A DNA stretch of 14,078 nucleotides from Victivallales bacterium (GTDB lineage: Bacteria > Verrucomicrobiota > Lentisphaeria > Oligosphaerales > Oligosphaeraceae): positions 1 to 14,078 of the forward strand of contig JAGCTA010000510.1 in the NCBI GenBank assembly GCA_017963875.1, read 5' to 3'. A program made the position numbers and the translations under genes. Below, piece by piece: positions 1 to 6,926 of the stretch (within the stretch, counting starts at the first letter, position 1; each line of letters opens with the position of its first letter). The notes beneath the pieces are model-generated. The model saw only the letters and a list, made by a program, of their open reading frames with translations. It was not told where the DNA came from and ran no database searches.

Positions 1-697
1 ATTCGACATCATCGACAAACAGGAAATCAAGTTTCCTGTAGCGTTCACGGAATTGCGGCAGCCTGCCATTCCGCATTGCCTCGACATACTGATTGGTGAA
101 CTCCTCGCATGTCACATACTCAATTTGCGCATCTGGATTGCGCGACAAGGCATCCTGTGCAATCGCATGAAGCAAATGGGATTTTCCCAAGCCGCTTGAG
201 CCATGCAAAAACAATGGATTATACGTGATGCCAGGTGCTTCCGCAACCGCCTTGCATGCACCATACGCGAACTTGCTATTCTCTCCGACGACAAATGTGT
301 CAAACGTGAAGCGCTGATTCAAGACAAACCCAGACACCGACTGCCACGGCTTCTCCTGAGAGACTTGACTGGATTCGCCTTTCGTCAACGACTTGGCAGA
401 TGATGACTTTTCCTTCTTTGAGGCATTTGGGACAACTGGCGGCGGGACATGGCCAGACTCGAATGACAGTTTCATCTTCTTCCCTGTCACCTTCTCTATC
501 TCCTCCATAATCACGTCGCTGTAGTTGTTGCTCAGCCAATCGCAGAACAATTCGTTGGAAACTCCCAGAACCGCGACATCATTGTCATCAATGCGAACTG
601 GCACGATACCCGCCATCCAACGGTCAAATGTATCAGCATTCATTCTCGCCTTCAATGACTCTGAAGCCAGAGACCAAATTGTATTGATGTCACTCAT
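1..697 (-). CDS. dnaA: Chromosomal replication initiator DnaA, N-terminal part (runs off left edge)
   Basis: DnaA is the AAA+ ATPase that binds DnaA boxes and melts the origin. The window holds 232 codons of the 5' end. Residues about 1-75 fit the domain I helicase-loading fold (IWSLASESLKARM, TFDRWMAGI), residues 76-118 are a Ser/Lys/Pro-rich linker (domain II), and domain III starts near residue 122 (FVLNQRFTFDTFVVGENSKFAYGA). The Walker A loop is GSSGLGKSH (166-174) and the Walker B strand is LDFLFVDDVE (223-232), where the window ends. Family members usually read DDIQF at Walker B; here the Q position is E. The start is the ATG at 697-695, because MSDINTIW aligns with the family start; its Shine-Dalgarno is weak (AGG about 11 nt upstream). 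The DNA-binding domain IV is outside the window. Identification is secure. Confidence 0.96.
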   Translation of the reverse strand, partial: MSDINTIWSLASESLKARMNADTFDRWMAGIVPVRIDDNDVAVLGVSNELFCDWLSNNYSDVIMEEIEKVTGKKMKLSFESGHVPPPVVPNASKKEKSSSAKSLTKGESSQVSQEKPWQSVSGFVLNQRFTFDTFVVGENSKFAYGACKAVAEAPGITYNPLFLHGSSGLGKSHLLHAIAQDALSRNPDAQIEYVTCEEFTNQYVEAMRNGRLPQFRERYRKLDFLFVDDVE

Positions 698-996
698 AAA
701 CTACCAAACTACCTGAAAATTGCGCCTGTTCCATTCGTTCCATCCAACGCAATCAATGCGAAATCGCACTCGTTGCCACAGGACAAAACATGAGCACCGT
801 CGTTGAAACACAAAGGATGCCCCCGTCTTCTCAACAGCGACGAATCATGGAATTCGGCAGATGCCGTTATTTTTGTTCATGGTTCTAACAATAGTCCCCT
901 TTCCAAGACTTCGCAAGCACTTTTTATTTTCTTTTTTTTCGAGGATTTTTTCAACAATCACATAACCCATTGATTTTTCTCTTGACAATTAAATGA

Positions 997-1015
997 TTTT
1001 AACAAGTTATTAACA
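997..1015 (+). repeat. Two TTAACA-type direct repeats in 11-bp phase, one a near DnaA box
   Basis: TTTTAACA (997-1004) and TATTAACA (1008-1015) sit one helical turn apart. The second extends to TTATTAACA, an 8/9 match to the DnaA-box consensus. They could be weak DnaA sites or merely AT-rich chance repeats. Confidence 0.3.
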
Positions 1016-1151
1016 TTTCACCTTCTTCTAAATGCCCCTGTGAGCATATGACAAAAAAAAAACAAGCGGCAATATGCATTTTCTTCATAATTTGCGATTT
1101 TACAAAAGCAAGTAATTTTTTGTCATGAATTGAAAGAAATTGCCACACTAA

Positions 1152-1174
1152 TTTATTAGCCATTTTTTATTAGC
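1152..1174 (+). repeat. 9-bp direct repeat TTTATTAGC, two copies
   Basis: Exact copies lie at 1152-1160 and 1166-1174, 14 bp start to start. The first also lies in the palindrome CTAAT-TT-ATTAG (1148-1159). It is in the AT-rich region upstream of dnaA and could be a binding site for an origin or regulatory protein. With only two copies in AT-rich DNA, chance is possible. Confidence 0.35.
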
Positions 1175-1258
1175 ATCCATTGTAATTTTTCCTTTTTTTC
1201 CATGGCCCCCCAAAGAAATCGAAAGTGAAAAAACGTCCGTCAGCACTGTCATGAAGCA

Positions 1259-2884
1259 TCAATTTGGGTTCAGTTTGTGGCTGAACAGCCATGGAAGAAT
1301 TTTGGGTTCCTCAATAGCGGGACTCCATGAATTATGCCCGCAGCCAGGATACTCAGTGTACTCCACGGGAGCATCAAGGCGTTTCAGTGCAGCGACAATA
1401 TCCCTTGAACGCGAGGTCGGCACAGTCGTGTCGCACCCACCGTGAAACGCCCAGACAGATGTTGTGGCAATCGCAGACGCCTGATTCACATCCGCACCGC
1501 CGCAAATCGGCACTGCGGCGGCAAAGCGCCTTGGACACCGTGAAAGCAAATCCCACACGCCGTAACCGCCCATGGAAATACCCATGAGATAAATGCGTTC
1601 AGGGTCGATGGGATAGTCAAGAACAAGGTCGTCCAAAAGTTCCATGACCATTGTCATGGCATCCGAAGGCGATGGCATCATGGCATGGGAGAGATTCCCC
1701 CATGGCGTATTGACCCACTGTTCGCCAGCGGGACATTGGGGGGCGGCGACAAAACACGGGTACTTCTGGCGGACTTCCGTTTCAAGAAATTTGGGCACGA
1801 CATGGACCAACTGCAAGGCGTTGTCCTCTCCACGCTCACCCGCGCCATGAAGAAACAGAACCAAAGGATACAACCGCCCCTCCTCCTGCTCTTTCGGCTC
1901 CAGCCAGCGATAACCCAATGTCCGATTCGATTTCGAGAGATACATCTGCGAGTGATAGTCCGAAAGCGGCGCCCTTTCAAGTGAAACCGCCGTCGCTGTG
2001 GCATTCAGCGTAACTTCCACCCGGACGGGAAGCGTCAGCATCGGCATGGCATGACCAAATGGAAGCCCATAAACAACAGGTCCATTGACATATCGGGCAT
2101 AATTGCGCATGATGTCATCAAGATATCCAGCATCCTCGCAATCTGTAAATGACCCGAAAACCAACCCAGACAGTTTTCCAAGAATACCGCTTTGCCTTAA
2201 CTGGTTGAGGTATCTGTCGATGCGATGCGCAGGTTCATTGATATCCTCAACCGCCAGAATATGGCCTTTCATGTCTGGCAGATACGGTGTTCCAATCAAT
2301 GACGCCATGACCGACAAACAGACGGGAACTAGCGGACCTGCCGCTTTGCCCGTACGCAATGCCTTCATATTTTCTCTTCCGAATGTCACAAGGTTCTTCG
2401 CTCCAGCAAGCGCGTCAGCAAAAGACGCCATCGTCTTTGAAAAAGCGTCCTGTTGTTCGCATGAATCAATATTCAGTCCAAAGGTCGAAGCCAGCATCGG
2501 ACCATAAAAATGATTACGGCAACCGTGCTTCAACGCCGTCAGATGAAATGCCGTGACATCCGAATAGCCGATGACTGGCAAATTCCTTGAACGCATGAGA
2601 TTCCAATCGACGTTGTCAAGAAGGCGAGCACATCCGTAGCCTCCTTTAAGTGCCATAATCGCATCAACCTCTGGATTATTAAGCAATTGATTCAGGCCAT
2701 GGAGACGCTGTTCATCACTACCAGCGAAAAAACGCCGCGGCGTCATAACGCCATCTGGCCAGATGATGGAGATACCTCCGTCCTTCAAACGTTTTTCGCC
2801 CAATGAGACTGCAGCCGCATCTCTCGGATAGCCTGCGGGGGAAAAAATCCCCAGATTTCTGATTTCAGACGGAAACAACGCCAT
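1259..2884 (-). CDS. Fusion: S66 L,D-carboxypeptidase (LdcA-like) + alpha/beta-hydrolase
   Basis: This is a 541-residue two-domain enzyme. Residues about 1-310 are a peptidase family S66 domain; members remove the terminal D-Ala from murein tetrapeptides in the cytoplasm during cell-wall recycling, or act on related amide substrates. Visible motifs are KGGYGCARLL (80-89), nucleophile Ser108 in GYSD, Glu213 in LAVEDINE and His278 in GLPFGH, matching the known Ser-Glu-His triad. Residues about 320-541 are an alpha/beta-hydrolase of the predicted-peptidase/esterase type: LFLHGAGERG oxyanion region (about 343-352), nucleophile Ser437 in GISMGG, Asp485 in GGCD and His517 in GCGHNSW. LdcA proteins are usually about 300 residues, so the second half is an added domain. 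No signal peptide is seen, so it is probably cytoplasmic. ATG 2884-2882 is chosen because AAAGAGGT lies 4 nt before it; ATG 2902 and TTG 2920 are possible longer starts. The hydrolase substrate is unknown. Confidence 0.88.
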   Translation of the reverse strand: MALFPSEIRNLGIFSPAGYPRDAAAVSLGEKRLKDGGISIIWPDGVMTPRRFFAGSDEQRLHGLNQLLNNPEVDAIMALKGGYGCARLLDNVDWNLMRSRNLPVIGYSDVTAFHLTALKHGCRNHFYGPMLASTFGLNIDSCEQQDAFSKTMASFADALAGAKNLVTFGRENMKALRTGKAAGPLVPVCLSVMASLIGTPYLPDMKGHILAVEDINEPAHRIDRYLNQLRQSGILGKLSGLVFGSFTDCEDAGYLDDIMRNYARYVNGPVVYGLPFGHAMPMLTLPVRVEVTLNATATAVSLERAPLSDYHSQMYLSKSNRTLGYRWLEPKEQEEGRLYPLVLFLHGAGERGEDNALQLVHVVPKFLETEVRQKYPCFVAAPQCPAGEQWVNTPWGNLSHAMMPSPSDAMTMVMELLDDLVLDYPIDPERIYLMGISMGGYGVWDLLSRCPRRFAAAVPICGGADVNQASAIATTSVWAFHGGCDTTVPTSRSRDIVAALKRLDAPVEYTEYPGCGHNSWSPAIEEPKILPWLFSHKLNPN

Positions 2885-3037
2885 TTCTACCTCTTTGGTC
2901 ATACGTGAATATAAATGCAAATCAACGCTAAAGCAGCCTCTTTTTGCTCATCTTTGCGAATGGACATTGAAAGTCGGCAATTCAACGCTACCTTATATAC
3001 ATAATATAATTTGTCTAACCATAATTTCCTTTTTTCC
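2885..3037. promoter_or_regulatory. Divergent promoter region between the carboxypeptidase fusion and ygiQ
   Basis: These 153 bp separate two divergently read genes. On the plus strand a perfect TATAAT lies at 3005-3010, but the -35 position holds only a poor match (TTCAAC, 2981-2986). It would give a leader of about 20 nt for ygiQ. On the minus strand TATATT lies at about 2915-2910, without a clear -35. The Shine-Dalgarno for the minus gene is AAAGAGGT (2896-2889). Confidence 0.4.
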
Positions 3038-4711
3038 ATGCCTTCTTCCCATCCACCCAAAGCCCAATGGTTGCCAGTCACACGTGAAGACATGGCACGC
3101 CGCGGCTGGGATACGCTGGATGTGCTGTTCATTACTGGAGATGCATACATCGACCATCCGAGTTTTGGCATTCCCTTGCTTGGCCGTTGGCTTGAGCATC
3201 ATGGCTATCGAGTCGGAATCATTGCCCAGCCACGCTGGAATACAACCGATGACATCACACGCATGGGGCGTCCACGACTCTTCTGCGGAGTTTCCGCAGG
3301 CGCATTGGATTCCATGCTCTGCCACTATACCGCCTTCCGTAAGAAAAGGCACGACGACGCCTATACTCCAGGCGGTCTGGCGGGAGCACGACCAAACCGC
3401 GCGACCATCGTCTATACGAATCTCGTCCGCTCCGCATTTCCTGGACTTCCAGTCACCATCGGCGGAATAGAGGCGTCACTGCGCAAACTCGCTCATTATG
3501 ATTTCTGGACGGACGCGCTGCGCCGCTCCATTCTCTTCGATGCACGAGCCGATTTGGTCCAATACGGCATGGGCGAACTCTCCACATTGGAAATCGCGCG
3601 GCGACTGGAACAAGGCCTTCCTTTAAAAGGTATTCCAGGAACCGCATGGATCGGCAACGAACCAGGTGACGCAGAACTGCTACCGTCATACGAGGCAATC
3701 CTTGAAGACCATCGCAAATTAATCACAGCAACCAGCCTCGCCGAAAGGCATTTCCATACAGGCGAAGGACGTATGGCGCAACAGCACGGCACAAAATATG
3801 TCATCGTCGAACCGCCCATGCGACCAGTCACAGCAGAGGAAATGGACGAAATATACTCCCTTCCCTATCTGCGCGACCAGCATCCGTCGTACAAGCAACG
3901 TATTCCCGCACTGGACATGATAAAGTGGAGCATCACCGCTGTGAGGGGCTGCGGAGGCTCATGCTCGTTCTGCTCATTGGCTCAGCATCAGGGACGACGC
4001 ATAACCTCGCGTTCAACGGAATCCATTCTCAAGGAAACGACCCAACTGACACATTCTCCTGGGTGGAAAGGAACCATCTCCGATGTCGGCGGCCCGACGG
4101 CAAATCTGTGGGGGGCGTCTTGTGACATCAATGGCAAAGGCTGCGTCAGAGACAGTTGCCTTGCACCTGTCATCTGCCCTCACCTAAAACTTAACCAGAC
4201 GGCGTTCCTCAATCTGTTGAAAGCGGTGAAGCGCGTCCAGGGAGTCAAAAACGTCGGCATTGCTTCAGGCATCCGTTATGATGCCGCGTTGAAAGACCCT
4301 GTTTTCATGGAAGGGCTTATACATGATTTCGTCTCTGGACATTTAAAAATTGCCCCTGAACATTGTGATGACTCGGTTCTCACGCTCATGAGAAAGCCAC
4401 CGTTCAGAATTTTCGAGCAATTTCTTTCCGCCTTCCAGAAACTGTCTGCGAAATATGGAAAACAGCAGTATATTATACCATATATTATAAGTGCATTTCC
4501 TGGCTGCACGCACAAAGGCATGAAGACATGCGCGGATTGGTTTCACTCCAAACATTGGCGTCCTCAGCAAGTCCAATGCTTCATTCCCACGCCTGGCACC
4601 ATGGCAACCGCCATGTATTACGCGCAATGCGACCCAAAGGGCAGACCGCTGCCAGTCGCGACAACTGACCGTGAACGCCTTCAACAACATGGCATGTTAT
4701 TTAAGGACTAA
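3038..4711 (+). CDS. ygiQ: YgiQ-family radical SAM protein
   Basis: This is a 557-residue member of the YgiQ (UPF0313) radical SAM family, whose reaction is not established to my knowledge. The N-terminal domain opens with the family signature WDTLDVLFITGDAYIDHPSFGIPLLGRWLE. The radical SAM cluster motif CGGSCSFC gives Cys305, Cys309 and Cys312 as ligands for the [4Fe-4S] cluster that cleaves S-adenosylmethionine. A second Cys-rich segment (CDINGKGCVRDSCLAPVICPHL) and the C-terminal IIPYIISAFPGC...IPTPGTMATAMYY region are also typical, although the family usually has a His (SxHPG) where Phe stands here. The protein ends soon after that region, shorter than E. coli YgiQ (over 700 residues). 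The ATG at 3038 is preferred over TTG 3011, which lies at the -10 box; no Shine-Dalgarno is visible. It is followed 3 bp later by the PilT-like gene, so the two are probably cotranscribed. Confidence 0.95.
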   Translation: MPSSHPPKAQWLPVTREDMARRGWDTLDVLFITGDAYIDHPSFGIPLLGRWLEHHGYRVGIIAQPRWNTTDDITRMGRPRLFCGVSAGALDSMLCHYTAFRKKRHDDAYTPGGLAGARPNRATIVYTNLVRSAFPGLPVTIGGIEASLRKLAHYDFWTDALRRSILFDARADLVQYGMGELSTLEIARRLEQGLPLKGIPGTAWIGNEPGDAELLPSYEAILEDHRKLITATSLAERHFHTGEGRMAQQHGTKYVIVEPPMRPVTAEEMDEIYSLPYLRDQHPSYKQRIPALDMIKWSITAVRGCGGSCSFCSLAQHQGRRITSRSTESILKETTQLTHSPGWKGTISDVGGPTANLWGASCDINGKGCVRDSCLAPVICPHLKLNQTAFLNLLKAVKRVQGVKNVGIASGIRYDAALKDPVFMEGLIHDFVSGHLKIAPEHCDDSVLTLMRKPPFRIFEQFLSAFQKLSAKYGKQQYIIPYIISAFPGCTHKGMKTCADWFHSKHWRPQQVQCFIPTPGTMATAMYYAQCDPKGRPLPVATTDRERLQQHGMLFKD

Positions 4712-4714
4712 ACA

Positions 4715-6895
4715 ATGAACACCATATCACGACTTTGCTCGCAAATGGCTTTGAACGAGGCATCCGACCTTTTTTTGTCAGTTGGACGAAAGCCATACGC
4801 ACGCATAGGCGGTGAACTCAAGGAAGATGCACTGACTCCTGCCATCACACTTGCTCAAGTCCAGGAGTTCATCGAAAGTGCATTCCCGCTTGGAACGTGG
4901 AATCAACTTCAGGAAAACAAAGACCTTGACATGGGCATGAATCTGCCTGGCGAAGGGCGTTTCCGCGTGAATCTCTCTTTTCAGCGTAGCGAAGTCTCTT
5001 TGGCAATCCGCCGCGTACCTTCTGGAGCCATCGATTCAAAAAAACTTCTCATCCCAGACGAGGTCATTGCCATGGCGGATGAAGCGCGTGGGCTGATTCT
5101 TGTCACAGGCGCGACTGGGTCAGGAAAATCGACAACGCTTGCCGCCCTGCTCCACCACATCAATTTGACCGCGCACAAGCATATCGTCACCATAGAGGAC
5201 CCCATTGAATTCTACCATGAAGACATTGAATCACTGATTTCGCAACGTGAAATCGGCGGCGACACGCATGATTTCCATTCTGCGCTCAAATCTGTTGTCA
5301 GGCAGAACCCCGACGCCATCTTCATTGGCGAAATCCGAGACCAGCAGACGTTGCAGACGGCAATCTCAGCCGCCCTTACTGGCCATCTTGTCGCTGCAAC
5401 CATGCATACCATAGATGTCCCGCAAACACTGGAACGCATCTTGAACTATTTTCCAGAAGACTATCGTGAACAGATTGCACGCGACCTAGCGCAAACACTC
5501 ATCGGCATTGTTTCACAACGACTTATACCACGCAAAGACTCAAATGCGCGAATCGCCGCCTTTGAATTCCTCCGCACGACACCACTGGCCAGACGTCTGA
5601 TCGCCACACGTGAAATCACCACGATTCCCGACCTCATCCGCGCTGGTGCCGCCGAAGGAATGACGACCTTCGACCGCTGCATTTTCAGCCGTTTGAAAGA
5701 CGGATTAATCGAACGGGAAGAGGCCATGCAGGCCGCATCCAATAAGGAGGCACTCCAATTGATGATGCAGGGCATGGAGACAGGCATTGAAACGTTCCGT
5801 GTCTATTCCGCCGACCCTGACCAGGGAATCTCCATCAAAAAACTTCTTCGCGATGCACTGCATTATCATGCATCGGATCTCATCCTTACCGTCGGAACAG
5901 CACCGACCATCCGCTTGGACGGCGAATTGCGCCCATTCGACATGCCGAAACTCAAGCCTTCAGACACGAAGAAACTCCTGTTCAGCATCCTCTCCTACAG
6001 CCAGCGAGCAGACTTTGAGCAGTATCGCGAAATAGACTTTGCACTGGCAATCAAGGACGATTCGATTTTTGACGGACAAAGCGTCCGTTTCCGTGTCAAC
6101 GGCTTCTTCCAAAAAGGTGCTGTCGCTGCGGCGTTTCGCCTGATTCCGACAGAAATTCCAACTCCCGAAGCCATCGGTCTTCCTCCTTCCGTCATCCAAT
6201 TGTGTGCGCGCAGACAGGGATTGGTCCTGGTTACAGGCCCCACGGGGTCGGGCAAATCCACGACATTGGCCTCGATGATTTCACGTATCAATGAAACACG
6301 CCCGTGCCATGTCATCACAGTAGAAGACCCAATCGAATTCGTTCATGAGCATATTCAGGCAATCATTGAACAACGCGAAGTCCATGCGGACACGCTTTCA
6401 TTTGCCAACGCCCTCAAATATGTCCTTCGGCAAGACCCCGACATCATCCTCATCGGAGAAATGCGCGACCCAGAAACCATCGCCACCGCCCTCACTGCGG
6501 CGGAAACAGGCCATCTGGTGTTCGCGACACTCCATACCAACGATGTCACGCAATCCGTCGATCGAATCGTCGATGTGTTCCCCTCCGACAGGCAGAATCA
6601 AATCCGCGCTCAGTTGGCCGCCTGTCTTGAAGCCATCATTTCACAGCGCCTCCTCAAACGAATCGACCAGCCTTCGGGACGAATCGCCGCGTTCGAAGTC
6701 CTCATGGGAACCGTTGCCGTCAGGGCACTCATCAGAGAAAAGAAGACGCATCAACTTCTCGCCACCATGGAAGGCTCGACAAAGGATGGCATGATCACAA
6801 TGGAACGCGCACTCTCGACGCTCCTCCAGCAAGGGAAAATCTCCAAGGAGGATTTCTTCGCCGCAGTGCCAAACAAATTCAATCTTTCATATTAA
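4715..6895 (+). CDS. Tandem PilT-type ATPase, two complete motor modules in one chain
   Basis: PilT/PilU ATPases are cytoplasmic hexameric motors that power type IV pilus retraction; a normal PilT is about 350 residues. This 726-residue protein holds two full copies. Module 1 (about 1-360) has Walker A GATGSGKST (132-140), VTIEDPIEF (158-166), Walker B IFIGEIRD (202-209) and the His box LTGHLVAATMHT (221-232). Module 2 (about 370-726) has Walker A GPTGSGKST (508-516), VTVEDPIEF, Walker B ILIGEMRD (578-585), ETGHLVFATLHT (597-608), and the PilT-type C-terminal stretch AVRALIREKKTHQLL (668-682). Module 2 is close to textbook PilT; module 1 is more divergent, with ALTGH for AETGH and RRLIATREITTIPDLI for the retraction motif. 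Walker A residues and the Walker B Glu are present in both, so both may hydrolyse ATP. ATG 4715 has AAGGA 7 nt upstream. The exact gene name (pilT or a pilU-like paralogue) cannot be settled. Confidence 0.93.
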   Translation: MNTISRLCSQMALNEASDLFLSVGRKPYARIGGELKEDALTPAITLAQVQEFIESAFPLGTWNQLQENKDLDMGMNLPGEGRFRVNLSFQRSEVSLAIRRVPSGAIDSKKLLIPDEVIAMADEARGLILVTGATGSGKSTTLAALLHHINLTAHKHIVTIEDPIEFYHEDIESLISQREIGGDTHDFHSALKSVVRQNPDAIFIGEIRDQQTLQTAISAALTGHLVAATMHTIDVPQTLERILNYFPEDYREQIARDLAQTLIGIVSQRLIPRKDSNARIAAFEFLRTTPLARRLIATREITTIPDLIRAGAAEGMTTFDRCIFSRLKDGLIEREEAMQAASNKEALQLMMQGMETGIETFRVYSADPDQGISIKKLLRDALHYHASDLILTVGTAPTIRLDGELRPFDMPKLKPSDTKKLLFSILSYSQRADFEQYREIDFALAIKDDSIFDGQSVRFRVNGFFQKGAVAAAFRLIPTEIPTPEAIGLPPSVIQLCARRQGLVLVTGPTGSGKSTTLASMISRINETRPCHVITVEDPIEFVHEHIQAIIEQREVHADTLSFANALKYVLRQDPDIILIGEMRDPETIATALTAAETGHLVFATLHTNDVTQSVDRIVDVFPSDRQNQIRAQLAACLEAIISQRLLKRIDQPSGRIAAFEVLMGTVAVRALIREKKTHQLLATMEGSTKDGMITMERALSTLLQQGKISKEDFFAAVPNKFNLSY

Positions 6896-6926
6896 ATATC
6901 CAAACCATCTTCAAGGAACGCAATCA

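Larger units (their letters stand above)
698..1258. other. Gene-free AT-rich region upstream of dnaA; candidate origin or dnaA control region
   Basis: No credible gene lies here. Positions 901-1200 are about 72% A+T by hand count, against a roughly balanced composition in neighbouring genes, with runs of T (931-939, 1193-1199) and A (1052-1061). The 9-mer TTATTAACA (1007-1015) differs from the DnaA box TTATNCACA at one position. It forms an 11-bp-phased pair, TTTTAACA (997-1004) and TATTAACA (1008-1015). TTTATTAGC occurs twice, 14 bp apart. Weak minus-strand promoter candidates for dnaA are TTGAAA (954-949) with a 17-nt spacer and GAAAAT (931-926), and ATGACA (1126-1121) with an 18-nt spacer and TAAAAT (1102-1097). 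Origins often lie beside dnaA, but there is no cluster of good DnaA boxes, so this stays a candidate. Confidence 0.4.

Noticed and set aside
982..1010. TTGACA at 982-987 as a plus-strand promoter
   Set aside because: There is no good -10 at suitable spacing and no plus-strand gene downstream until 3038.
698..1258. CRISPR array or tRNA in the gene-free regions
   Set aside because: No regularly spaced repeats with unique spacers and no cloverleaf or TTCGA-type T-loop arrangement were found in any intergenic stretch.
1259..2884. Two separate genes in place of a fusion
   Set aside because: The frame is continuous with no stop, the linker runs straight into the hydrolase N-terminus (GYRWLEP), and no internal ribosome-binding site with a start stands out at the junction.
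4468..4489. Direct repeat TATATTATA-CCA-TATATTATA
   Set aside because: It encodes YIIPYII within the conserved C-terminal part of the YgiQ protein, so it is a coding coincidence, not a DNA site.
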